Shown here piece after piece: positions 43,818 through 53,677 of a DNA stretch of 64,000 nt (position 1 is its first letter; every line of letters starts with the position of its first letter). A program made the translations under genes and the position numbers. The DNA lies in contig NHZP01000036.1 of assembly GCA_003313425.1 (NCBI GenBank), forward strand, positions 310,001-374,000, given 5' to 3'. The DNA comes from Pseudopyrenochaeta lycopersici (taxonomy: Eukaryota; Ascomycota; Dothideomycetes; Pleosporales; Pseudopyrenochaetaceae). The notes beneath the pieces were generated by a model. The model was given only the letters and a program-made list of their open reading frames with translations. It ran no database searches and was not told the DNA's origin.

Positions 43818-44585
43818 CAAGTCTGTAACGACCCACCAGGGCTTCTGTGCTGACTCTGACTTGAGCTTCAAAGGTTCTGAGCTCAGAAATCTCGACCAAG
43901 CCTCGTTGCGTCTCCGAAACCTCGCAGAAGGCTAAGCGCTGTGACTGTGGTAGCCGTCAAGGCTTGCAGGGCGGCTCAGGAAAGAGATCCGACCACATTG
44001 AGTACCAAATGCCGTGGAAGCCTAGGGGACGTTGCATTGCGTTTGCCACAACATATTCTGTCCTCAATCCAAGAATTTACCAAACGGAACCACTCTCGAT
44101 GAGCGCAGTGTGATCAGCGAGAATGGAGTCCCTGATCCGGGACCAGAGCCATTTGACTACTGTAATTCCGCTTGTAGGCGCGATCCCGATGCTTTGGCGT
44201 TGCACCCCATTGGCACAAGTGACTGTGGCTTACGGCTCACGTGTGCGCGGAATTGGTGTGGCTTGTCTTCCACTTCCCCGTGACCATGGGGCTAACGGGG
44301 CTCTGGTGAAATGTGGCGTGATTTTGGTGCCATTCTCCAGGACTTCCGATAGCATATCAGGCCTTTTCAAGGGGCGAGTAGTGCAATGAGTGGTGTTACA
44401 GCGCTGTCTTGTAGATATATCATCCTAAGACGGGGCCCTCGAGATACTCGCTTCTTTCGATGTGGGTAGAAAGAGCGGATCGGTGGACAGCCACCAGCTC
44501 TGTGGAAGAGGAGTGCATTCTCGTTCCCACTTTGCCGTAACACAATTGCTATACCTACTTGGTTTCCCTCGTTGTGTTGCCCTGC
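43818..44585. other. Region between the NLR and HET fragments
   Basis: Overlapping plus frames (44032-44283, 44123-44389) without motifs. The part next to 44585 probably contains the decayed 3' end of the HET gene on the minus strand. Confidence 0.35.
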
Positions 44586-45310
44586 CTATTCTCCAATGAC
44601 GCCTAGCCAAACTTTATTTCGCTTATCGACGGGAAGCATGAGGAGCACGATGTGCAAACCGTGCCCGGCCATGGTGGTATAGGCGCGTGGCATTCGCCGC
44701 ACGTGCCGATAGTTACCTCTGGTATATCCGAGAAATGCAGTGACCGACCTCGCCAGGATTGATGCCTGTGTTTCATTCTTAACAACCTTCCACGACAGAT
44801 CGTATCCCAAAGCGAGCATACTGATATCCTCAGAGTTACTGAGCAAGGCTTCCTGGAGCCGTACAAAGGCCTTATCGCCCTCTCCATATAGTAGCGGCAT
44901 GTTGACGCCCAGCAGTCCTAGCAAGCAATATGCCATATCTTCCACGCGTGTAGTGACTCTTGTAGCCGCCCATGAGAATTTGCAAGCTGCAGAGACCGAA
45001 GACAGCGAAATCTCCCGATCTAACACTCGACGGGATATACTCGTGATTCCTGATAGTAGTCCAACTTGCCTGTTCCGCTCGGCAACCCAAGGACGCGTAG
45101 CAATCGCCATGTTCTCGCCGGTCATGACACTCGAGGTCATCTTTCCTTCGCTGACATTTTGATCTATATCTGAGTGGTGGAGCGAGCAGCTCCTGCAGAG
45201 TCCATCCACGAGTGAACCACCGACTCATTTGGAAGGCTGACCTGCTTTCGAACGGATTTTGTCCCGTTGGCACATCCTCCAGATAGGCATAGCAAACCCG
45301 AGAATCACTG
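44586..45310 (-). pseudogene. HET-domain (heterokaryon incompatibility) gene with frameshift(s)
   Basis: From about 45310 the minus strand reads CYAYLEDVPTGQNPF, then FQMSRWFTRGWTLQELLAPP, the W-F-x-R-G-W-T-L-Q-E-L-L-A-P motif of HET proteins. After a frame change near 45200 it continues as ISLSSVSAACKFSWAATRVT, then TRVEDMAYCLLGLLGVNMPL and LYGEGDKAFVRLQEA, the classical C-terminal HET block. A pyrimidine-rich CCTCCTCCCAG acceptor precedes the first piece, so an upstream exon existed. The N-terminal part of the domain is not found. HET proteins trigger cell death after fusion of incompatible hyphae; this copy looks broken. Confidence 0.75.
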
Positions 45311-46192
45311 GGAGGAGGGAGGGAGAGAGGGAGATGGGTGAGAGGTGTGGGAATGGGAGCTTATCCTGAGCGCTTGCGCAGCGCGCTTGAATACATTGCT
45401 AAGCGTATGGGACCTGCTGCAGTGAAACCGCCGCGTGTTGCGTCCGTAGAGCAAACTGAATCTGGAAACATACCGGACGACATAAGCGAGAGCTGTATGC
45501 AATCTACTCTGGAATAAAATGAGCAGGGGAGCAACCTTCAATGACACCGTCGTTTATGCTTTTATCCGAAGCTGCCAGGATGTCTCCAGTTCTATCATAT
45601 GGAGACATTTCCAAATCTTCCAGTATATGTTCTTCACTTGCGTTCTCAACAACCCTGTGAACACTCTCCCGAATGCCAGACTTGCAGACAATCTCGTCAT
45701 GAATGCGGGACTGACGCAAGTACCCTCCACCATCCGTCGTGTGATTATGTTGTTTTCGAGATGAGCCGTGTTTTGTACCATTCAAACTACCGAGGATGCT
45801 AGGAATGAATCGCTGAACTAACGACTTGAATGCTGCTGTGCAGGAGGTCAAAATAGCGAGATGAATCTCAACGGTTGACCAATTTAGTGCGTCGACCTAC
45901 AATATTAGTTCAGGAGTATATGCGAGAGGAGTGTCTGGGTGTGGACCATACAGTAGACCCTAGTCATGTGTCAGTAAGAGAATCAGAAATAGTATCGAAA
46001 CATTTCTTACATGTATTATCGCTGCGATCTACAAACACGTTAGTTATCAAATGCGAGAGAGTAAAGAAAAAGGAACAACATACAGACCGGATTATTCAAC
46101 ATTACAAGCAAGGAGTGCAAACGCAGAATACTCGCGATAACAACTCTAGGGAGAGTCAACCGTACTGAAAAGTATCACCGGCGTCTTCAAGA
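45311..46192. other. Region upstream of the HET pseudogene
   Basis: Overlapping frames on both strands (45504-45851 minus, 45519-45764 plus, 45875-46168 plus), none recognised. It ends at the TA target site of the Tc1 element. Confidence 0.35.
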
Positions 46193-46332
46193 TACAGTCA
46201 CATGAATGAAGTTTCTTCCGCCAGCGCACGAGCCAGCCTCACATGCATTTGTACGCAAAACTTCAACACCACGTATCTCAGCCAAAATATAATATAATTG
46301 AATTATTTTTAAAGCAGGAGTTGCGCACGCAG

Positions 46333-47460
46333 TCAATATTTAGTTTGCCAACCTCGCGCTTGTCTGCATGCAGCAATTCGTTGTGGCATACTCAAGATGA
46401 GGCGGCGGATGAGCCTCGCTGGTATGCGACGCCAGCACTCTTTCAATGCACTGCAAAAGCCATCCCACTCTTCCTCAGCGGCGCTATAATTGTTATACTG
46501 AGGATAGAATTTATACATGCGCTTCTTGAGATGCCACCAGAGGTGCTCAATTGGGTTGAGGTCAGGTGAGTACGCTGGCCAGTTGATGGTGGTGATGTGG
46601 TGCTCACGGAGGAACTCACGCGTCACTGCAGCTGTATGGATGCGCGCGTTATCCTGCATAAATAGCTGTGTACGACGCCAATGAGGTAGAAGGCCCTTTG
46701 TCAAGGCTTGAATGTAACTTTGGGCAGAGTAGCCACCTTTTGGAGCATTGAAATCGCGCTCCATTATGACAAGCTTACTTCTCCGTGCTTGCCCATGTTC
46801 ATTCAACCATATTGACGCCCACACCATCTGTGCTGGTTTGCTGCTAGTACTGCGGGTTTCTAGCATCCTTGGCTTCCATTTCTCCCATGGGTAGCGGAAA
46901 GCCCACTCTTGATTTTGGCCTGAGCCCTTCTGAACTGAGCACTCGTCTGAGAACTTAAGCGTGCGCCGATGCCACGGGAAGTGCGAGTACTCCCTACAGA
47001 ACTTGAGGCGCCTCAACGCATGCGCGCGGTTGAGCTTAGGACGTATTTTACAGCGAGACTTAGTCAGGCCTTGTCCTTTGAGATACTTGTACAATGTGCG
47101 CGAGCAAGGTGGCTTCGTTGAGGTGCCATCTGGATTCACAACTACTGCTGCTTCAGCAAGCTCTTTGTACTCAATTTTTGGCTGCGCGCGTGCTTTGCGA
47201 TAGATGAGCTTTTTCTGATGAAGCGATAGTATAGGTGGTCTGCCGCTGCGAGGTTTATCTGCTATTGTACCAGTTTGGTGATATTTTTTCCTGAGGTCGC
47301 GTATGCAGCGTTGAGTACGGCCATACGCGTCAGCAACTTCAGCGACCGTAGCACCAGCATGCAACCTCCCAATAATCTGATCCCGCTGCTGGACTGTCAA
47401 ATTAGGCCCTCTGCGCGTATTTTGGTCTATTTCTTGAAGAATTCGGCGTTGTGGTGGCAT
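46333..47460 (-). CDS. Tc1-like transposase, intact (DD34E)
   Basis: 375 residues without stop or shift. An N-terminal HTH spans residues about 22-62 (RRGPNLTVQQRDQIIGRLHA, then RTQRCIRDLRKKY), followed by an AT-hook-like RSGRPPIL. The catalytic triad is D172 (FSDECS), D270 (FMQDNARIH) and E305 (YSPDLNPIEHLWW), with 34 residues between the second D and the E. It would act in the nucleus as a cut-and-paste transposase on the ends listed for its element. The coding part is intact although one terminal repeat is interrupted, so it might still mobilise related copies such as 33621-34869. It lies next to a RIP-damaged pogo copy but shows no such damage itself. Confidence 0.92.
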   Translation of the reverse strand: MPPQRRILQEIDQNTRRGPNLTVQQRDQIIGRLHAGATVAEVADAYGRTQRCIRDLRKKYHQTGTIADKPRSGRPPILSLHQKKLIYRKARAQPKIEYKELAEAAVVVNPDGTSTKPPCSRTLYKYLKGQGLTKSRCKIRPKLNRAHALRRLKFCREYSHFPWHRRTLKFSDECSVQKGSGQNQEWAFRYPWEKWKPRMLETRSTSSKPAQMVWASIWLNEHGQARRSKLVIMERDFNAPKGGYSAQSYIQALTKGLLPHWRRTQLFMQDNARIHTAAVTREFLREHHITTINWPAYSPDLNPIEHLWWHLKKRMYKFYPQYNNYSAAEEEWDGFCSALKECWRRIPARLIRRLILSMPQRIAACRQARGWQTKY

Positions 47461-47541
47461 AGTTATGATACTGCAAAGTCGAGGTGTTGATGTTGGGGGA
47501 GGACGCGTCGCGCTAACGCGGAAGAAACTTTGTTACTAGTA

Positions 47542-49405
47542 ACGTGTCCCACAAGCGAGCGCCGCGCACAAGCGAGCGCCGCACCCCACCAAGTTTGAGC
47601 ACCTCTACCAGCGTACAGCTCAACCATAAATTCAAGTAATCTATAGATATTAATATGCAAGCTTAAGTAGCACCTATAGTATTGTTTTTACACGTGCGCG
47701 AGTTATGCCCAGTCTCTCTGCACCTTTTACAGCGCGATAGAGCCTGGCTGCTAAGGCCTAATTACTCCCTACTTTGACGCATTTTACGCCTAATCTGTTA
47801 ATCAGCCTCTTGTTAAGTAGCTATATCCTCTCTAACTCCCTTTATTAAGACTCCTCCCTTCTAAATCTACTTTCTCTTGCGCTGCTTTTGCTGAGTTACT
47901 GCCTTATTAGCCTTCTTAAGGCTATTAATCCTACCCTCTATCAGCTTAGCTTAATATGCCCCTACTATAGCCCCCTTTGTAAACTAATTAAGCGCCTTAA
48001 TAATTAGGGCTGGTGATGAGCTCTTATGCCGTCGAACGCGATCGCTAATTAGAGTCGATTGAGCCTTAAACTCACGTAGGTTCTTTGGTGTTTGAGGCTC
48101 CTATAGAGCTCCTTGCTGAGCTCCTAACTGAGCTGGTGGTGATAGCGTACGCAGCTGGACATCTAGCCTTAACAAGATAACGTCTGGCTGGAGAGGAACA
48201 AGGCCTGCTCCTCGAAATGCTGAGCGTATATTGACTGCAGTGAAAGCTTGATTAAATGCTGCTTTAAAGGCAGGCAGAAATTCAAGCTTAGTAATGTGGT
48301 TGATGTGGGCCTTGATCAAGCTCTCTATCTGGCGGCTGTACGCCTTCTTAAGAGGAGAGAAGCAGCCAACGTCAAGAGGCTGCAGCAGATGAGATGAGTG
48401 AGGTAGCATGCAGAGGGTATAGATGTTGCTCTCTCTGCAGATCTCTTGAAATTCAAGAGAGTGATGGCTCTTATGGCCATCAAGGATAAGCAGCCGACGC
48501 GCGCCTACTACCCTTATCTTTGTATAAGCATTAAAGTGCTTTAGCCATGCTACTCCAAGCTGATTAGTTGTCTAGCCGTTATTACTAACTGAGATAGCCT
48601 AGTCGCGTAGGATAGCTTCTTCCTGGTACCAGGCACGATGGTGATGCTGGCCAGCAAAGATTAGGAAGGGTGGGGTTGCCTAGCCAGCAGCGTTAATGCC
48701 TTGAATTAACGTTACCCACTCACGGTTGCCTGGCTGGATAGCCTTTAGCCGCCCTCTCCTCTCTGACCTAGTTATGACTAGCTGAGTCGTTATCTTGCCT
48801 ATCATAAAGCTAGCTTCGTTAAAGTTAAATGTATCCTTATCTAGTATGCTGTACTTTGCCTTTGTCTCCTCTACTCGCTTAAACTAGCTATTAACTAACT
48901 TTGGATCCGTACATAGAGCTCTCTGCCTGTTGTACGCTCGGGTAAAACGCGTCGTTAGACTGTCTGTACGCTTGACAAAGTTAGATGGCCAATTTATGCC
49001 AACCTGACCTCCACCACGCGTTGATAGCAGCTCATTAGCCATATCACGGATAGCTGCGTACGTAGGCGGAAATCCACGTTAATCTAGATCAAGTATATAA
49101 TCAACTATCACCTCCTCTTCTAGCTGGGTAAGCTTCCTTGAGTTGGGCTGGCAATCGCGTCGAGCAGTAGTCCCAGCGCGTCGGCGACGGATTGTTCTTT
49201 CAGACACGTTAAAGATTACTGCAGCAGGCTGGTTGCCACTAATTTGATGCGCATGAATAGCTGAGATAGTAAGCTGGATATCTGCTTCGTTTGAAGGCAT
49301 TTGAAGAGCGTGGTGTTGAGCTATTGTACGTTGAGATGAGAGAGGTGCTCAAACTTGGTGGGGTGCGGCGCTCGCTTGTGCGCGGCGCTCGCTTGTGGGA
49401 CACGT
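47542..49405 (-). mobile_element. pogo/Fot1-like element with 65-bp perfect TIRs, nested in the Tc1 end
   Basis: The terminal inverted repeats 47542-47606 and 49341-49405 match over all 65 bases (start ACGTGTCCCACAAGCGAGCG). TA duplications lie at 47540-47541 and 49406-49407. Each TIR contains an internal direct repeat (ACAAGCGAGCGCCGC, twice). The element is 1,864 bp and carries a damaged transposase gene. The perfect TIRs contrast with the decay inside. Confidence 0.93.
48101..49300 (-). pseudogene. pogo-like transposase with RIP-type stops
   Basis: The N-terminal frame (49300-49079) has an HTH region (VSERTIRRRRAGTTARRDC). The middle is broken by stops. The C-terminal frame shows [20 protein letters not shown], then [20 protein letters not shown] and RSAFRGAGLVPL. 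Compared with its relative at 59436-60110 (NWAAGVSDNGWTNNNLG), two tryptophan codons have become TAG, i.e. CpA-to-TpA on the other strand, the preferred RIP change. The second and third catalytic aspartates are readable. Confidence 0.8.
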
Positions 49406-49492
49406 TACTGTACTTACATCAACCCAAGGGCAAATACACCCACCAAGCCTAGCCGCTGTCTTTTCGGTACTGTCGAATGTCACCTTAGGGTT

Positions 49493-50249
49493 TTATAATA
49501 GATAGCTTTTCTTATTCTTACACTTCAAGTCCCAAAGAATGGGGATTGGAAGAACAAATATAACAATATCGAATACAATATTTAGCGCGGGATTAGCGAT
49601 CCAGTAAGCCTTGATGTTAATACAATAGCCTGGCATACTCGGGGTCCAGAGTTTCTCAAAAGGTAAGCATGGTATGAAGCTTACAACTGCAGTTGCAATT
49701 CCGAAGGCAGACACTAACAGGACCCAGATGTATAACACAATGGGAAATTTTTTCGTAACAGCAAATCGAAGGTAAAAAACGAGATAAGATAGTCGCATAA
49801 ACATTAAACAGAGACTATTTAGAAGCTTTGTGCTAGTTAGCTACGCTCTACGAAACATAAGTGCCTCGAATAGCTTACCCCAGATAATAATATGACTTTG
49901 GTGTACACTGGTACGTTCTCAGGTTTAAGGTGTTGCACATGGAGTCCCTGGCCATATCTTGTCGCTATATTGATGTTAGTACAGAACGTGGTAGAGGCAA
50001 ACGAAATTTAATGACCGATAATAAATGAGGACGCATGTGCTAGGCCCAAAAAGAGTGCAATTGTGATAAGGACTACATTGTCAGTGTTGACAAATTCGAA
50101 CGTCGATGCGCTAAGAGTTACACACTATCGTCAGCTCCAATGAGCTTGGTAAGGAAAACCCGAATGAGAAGCCTTGTTGTGACAGCGATGACAGAAACTG
50201 TCATGAATGCAATGCTTAGCCCGATTATCTGGCCTCTTCTATCATCCAT
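49493..50249 (-). pseudogene. PTH11-like integral membrane protein gene, 3'-truncated (gene D)
   Basis: The ATG at 50249 begins MDDRRGQIIGLSIAFMTVSV, then TRLLIRVFLTKLIGADD. Later exons give RYGQGLHVQHL and VYTKVILLSG, then KLSYLVFYLRFAV-like and VLYIWVLLVSAFGIATAVVS, FIPCLPFEKLW, GYCINIKAYWIANPALNIVF and DIVIFVLPIPILWDLK. The last one or two membrane segments and the tail are missing: the frame stops at 49493, about 80 bp before the Tc1 insertion site. The truncation predates or accompanies the transposon insertion. Confidence 0.65.
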
Positions 50250-50269
50250 AGCTTTGGATCGATCTGCAC

Positions 50270-51867
50270 AAGGTAATGACTAAAGTGGAGGAAGGTAAGG
50301 ACAATTATCTAATAATCGTGCATGAAGTACTTTATATTCTTCTTCCATGCGGCAGGATATTTGATTAATCCCACTTTCCTCTCCCGCCAACGAATCAAAG
50401 TGAAGGTAGATCATTTGATGCCTCTGACACACTCTTGCAAACGCCACAACTTCAATGCTCGGATAACTCCGCTAGAGATATCTTAGCATGGAATAATAAC
50501 AGAAGATAAAAAGGGGAGCGGGGGATTCAATGAGCGCTTTATGTACAGGTAGACTTTGCACGCAGTCCATAGGAGCATGGTGCTGTGAGCGTCATTAAAT
50601 GCTTGCAATCTAACTATACCTATACCTCGAATGAGCTGCTTGCAAGGAGCCTAGTACGATCATTCAGTGCGGAAATGAAAATAAACTGCTAGAAAACAGT
50701 TTTCCGGAGCAAACTGAAACCCCATAGTGCCCAGCCTCAAAGATCTAGGGTTGATGGCCCAAGACCCAGGGTCCTGGGTGCCACATCTGTCAGCAATCAG
50801 CAGCTGCATCGCCGGTGAAGTGGAATTTCCTCTTCAACGCCACCACACACCCTCTCCTAAGCCGGTTGCTAGCGCCATTCATGCATATTCCATACCAGTC
50901 TTTGGATTCACATCTAAAATCCTATAGTTACGATGGTTTTTGCGAGTTATTCGCGGGTGGGCAATGTCTTTTCGCACGACCGTGCAATAGCTCCCGAACA
51001 ATCGGGATTCATGTCGAGACTACATCTGTTACAAGAGTACATGCTTCACTCAGCATAGCGGCTTGCTTAGTCAGGTCTTGTGTAGTTAATTAAGATTCAT
51101 TCCATTCGTAACGTCGATCGAAGGTCTTCATAAAGCTAGTGTGTGCAATGTCTTTGGTGGAGGTTTCCGCAGCAGCGGGTGCGATATTCCGTGCCTGCTG
51201 TGGATGCACGAGCATCCATGCGGTGCTACAGTATTCCATCTCGTAAAATAAGTGATGTCGCTGAAATCTAGCTTAAACTCCCACTAGTATCTTTCACATG
51301 TTTGGCGTAACTTAGTTAATACGATTCTCCCGTTGAAGCACCCAGAAAACCTAGCGCGCTCCGCGCCCCACTTCCCCGAAATCTTATTCTGCATCACCGA
51401 TGAGGCTTTCCCCGGAATCCTCCAGCTTCGTCTCCGCCTGAATGGCAACCAATGGGAATTTATGCCGACCTTCTTCGCAAATGTGTTGCATGAAGATGGC
51501 TAGAATAAGGTTCAAAGACATAACCGCGCAACCTGTGGCGTCGTGGCATCTTGGTAGTGGCCTCATTGGTCTGCTACATTTTAATATGAAAGCAAGATTG
51601 GAAACGTATTCCGCACTTCAGCACTTCATTCAGCCCATAGAACGTAACCTTCCTCGGTTCAACAGTATGTTTCCACAACGGCATCCTTAAGGAGCCGAAC
51701 AAGAAGGCAAAATAAGCCTAACTATTAGGCATCAAACAAAAGCGAGTTCAGAGTAAGCGACTAGTAGGACGTGCAAAGTTAACTGAAGAACCGTACGACG
51801 CCAAGTCAACGAAATGGCTGCGCGACGCGCGATTTCGAGTCGAGCTCATAGAAGCCTCCTATGCGCT
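50270..51867. other. Intergenic region
   Basis: No gene supported. Plus frames at 50727-50927, 50815-51093 and 51442-51690 have no motif. Nothing repetitive recognised. Confidence 0.4.
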
Positions 51868-52792
51868 GGTATGATGAATATGATGGTGAGTGGTGGTGAG
51901 TGGCGCTGAGTGGTGCGAAGTGGTGCTGATGCCGATGCCGATGCTGAGTGGAGACGAGCGAACAAGACTTTGTCGTCAGCACCACTTGATTGACTCATAC
52001 AGTGAAAGAATAAAAAGAACGTCGAGTCCGCATGCGAATCACGTTCTGCGAGCAGTGCACCCTCCCCACCAATACACTCCTCACCTAATATTCGCTCACA
52101 TTTTGTTGTGACGCTCTTGACGTCTGGAAACTCTCGCTTCAATGGGCTCGTGTCTAGAGATGCGTAGTTGCTGGCAGATCTGAATGCTCTAGTAAGACTC
52201 ATTCGCTGCCCGTTGCAAGCCGGCTCATGCGGATATCAAACAATCTTCTCACTGGCGATTGAGCTACTAACGTATCAGAGAGAAGCGCAGGAGATCCTCT
52301 GGAAATGGTTCGGCGGAGCACGTTCGGTCCAGCCTCCTAACATCACAGAATGGCTTCTGATGTTGTGAGGACCTCTTTCGGGCCCCGAGACGGCGCTATA
52401 TATAGCTAACGTTACTGATAATAGAACAGCCCGAGAAGCAAAGGAGCCCGAAAAGCAAAGGAGCCCGAAAAGTAAAGGAGCCTGAATGGGAAACTGCACA
52501 GACCAACTTCAATCTATTTTTAGGGACTCACAGGATGGTGACTGCTAGACAACATCAACCCGCCGCCCATGAAGGTGCTCTATTATCAGCTCAGCTAAGT
52601 ACCACATCTAAACCCTTGAGAGTCAGCTGACAAGTCAAGCATGCTTGCAGAACTCGATGGCTTCCTCCTTCCCGTCCCCCTGCCTACCCTGCTATCTCAA
52701 TGCTCGATTATGTCAAGCATAGTACTTCGAATTAGCCCTAAGTTGCCTGCATACCCTTAAAGCGTGCATGAGAGTGCGTACCGACTCTTCAT
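51868..52792. repeat. Dispersed repeat R, copy 2 (about 0.9 kb)
   Basis: Aligns with 61065-61985 along its length and with 24685-25381 for its first 0.7 kb. It has a TATATATAG box near 52400. A 17-bp unit (around AGCAAAGGAGCCCGAAA) is present three times here but once in the other copies, and a block of about 40 bp after CACCACTTGATTGA is deleted here. On the minus strand a frame opening MSLTRAFRSASNYASLDT is open, as in copy 3. Confidence 0.8.
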
Positions 52793-53351
52793 CGTAGATT
52801 GAACATCAGCGATAGAAGTCTGCACCAAGGTCTGTTGACATCACAGCATGAAAACTTTGCATGATTCAGTTGATGAACCGCACCTGCCTCGCCAGGCCCT
52901 CGATGGCTTTTAATATCTCATGCACAGTCGCCGTCGGGCAACCACGTGTACTGCGAAACGCAATCCCGCCACGGATAACTCTTCTCCGGTTTCTGGACGA
53001 ACTTTTGAAGACACTCAGGTTAAAGGTGCTCAAAGGTTTTTCTGCCCCCGCATGATGTCGGCCCCCAGGACTCAGAAGAAGTTACGACTTCTTATGGTTC
53101 TCAACAGTGACTTGGAAGATGCCTCAGGGATCACGCCGGCCTCAGAACGTTTTAGACCTCCCTCGGACATTCCAAACGATTTGTCATCAGCGTCCGACAA
53201 CGAAAGCCAGATCTCAGACTCCCGATTCAGCTGATCAACAAGGCGAAATTATTGGAGAAAAGATCAATGTCCCATGCAAATCAAGGATTTTCATGGACAT
53301 TGACATCGACCTAATCGAATGTTTTCAATCTGGGCCTGGCGATCCCTGCAT
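52793..53351. other. Region between repeat R and the pogo elements
   Basis: Plus frames 52861-53055, 52920-53234 and 53107-53379 overlap. One contains a Ser/Asp-rich low-complexity run (DLSSASDNESQISDS). Not recognised. Confidence 0.3.
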
Positions 53352-53612
53352 GATCATTGTCCTCGTTGGTGGCAAGTGACGCTCGGTAAGCCTTTCTATA
53401 AACTCTACAAGCTCCGCCTCTTGTGTGGGCGTGAGCAATCGTTGTGCAATGGCCTTCTCTTCACGCGACACGCTTAAGCCCTGCTCTCGGCGCGTCAAAG
53501 TTGAGCGCACAACACCATGTTTTTCAGCCAAGTGAGTATACGGGATAGGTTTATCTGTATCCGCTGCACGTCTTTCTGTTACAGCTACCTCTAGCGATAT
53601 CGTGGCGTTGAA
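53352..53612 (-). pseudogene. pogo/Fot1 transposase N-terminal fragment
   Basis: The minus frame reads IPYTHLAEKHGVVRSTLTRR, then LLTPTQEAELVEFIERLTER and HLPPTRTMI. This is parallel to residues about 22-83 of the neighbouring intact transposase (CYQKIATNHGVDRSTLSRRH ... RLPPTRDMI). It is a different, older copy whose end received or bordered the intact element. Confidence 0.7.
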
Positions 53613-53677
53613 ATATTGGGGGTGCAAGATGAGATGGTTGGGGTGTCGGAATGCGCGTTACGAGCGCACAGACAGTA

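Larger units (their letters stand above)
46195..49410 (-). mobile_element. Tc1-like element with intact transposase, interrupted by a pogo element
   Basis: The left end starts CAGTCACATGAATGAAG after a TA at 46193-46194. The right end, read on the other strand, starts CAGTACTAGTAACAAAG and is followed on the plus strand by TA at 49411-49412. Both continue with the shared core AAGTTTCTTCCGC. The right terminal repeat is split by the pogo element 47542-49405, which sits in a TA three bases from the Tc1 tip. Without the insert (1,864 bp plus one duplicated TA) the Tc1 unit is about 1,350 bp. Confidence 0.85.

Noticed and set aside
49411..49480. Inverted similarity between the two flanks of the Tc1 element (about 46160-46190 and 49430-49475), suggesting an outer element
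   Set aside because: Only about 20 bp of weak similarity (GTACTGAAAAG against GTACCGAAAAG) with no target duplication, so it could be chance.
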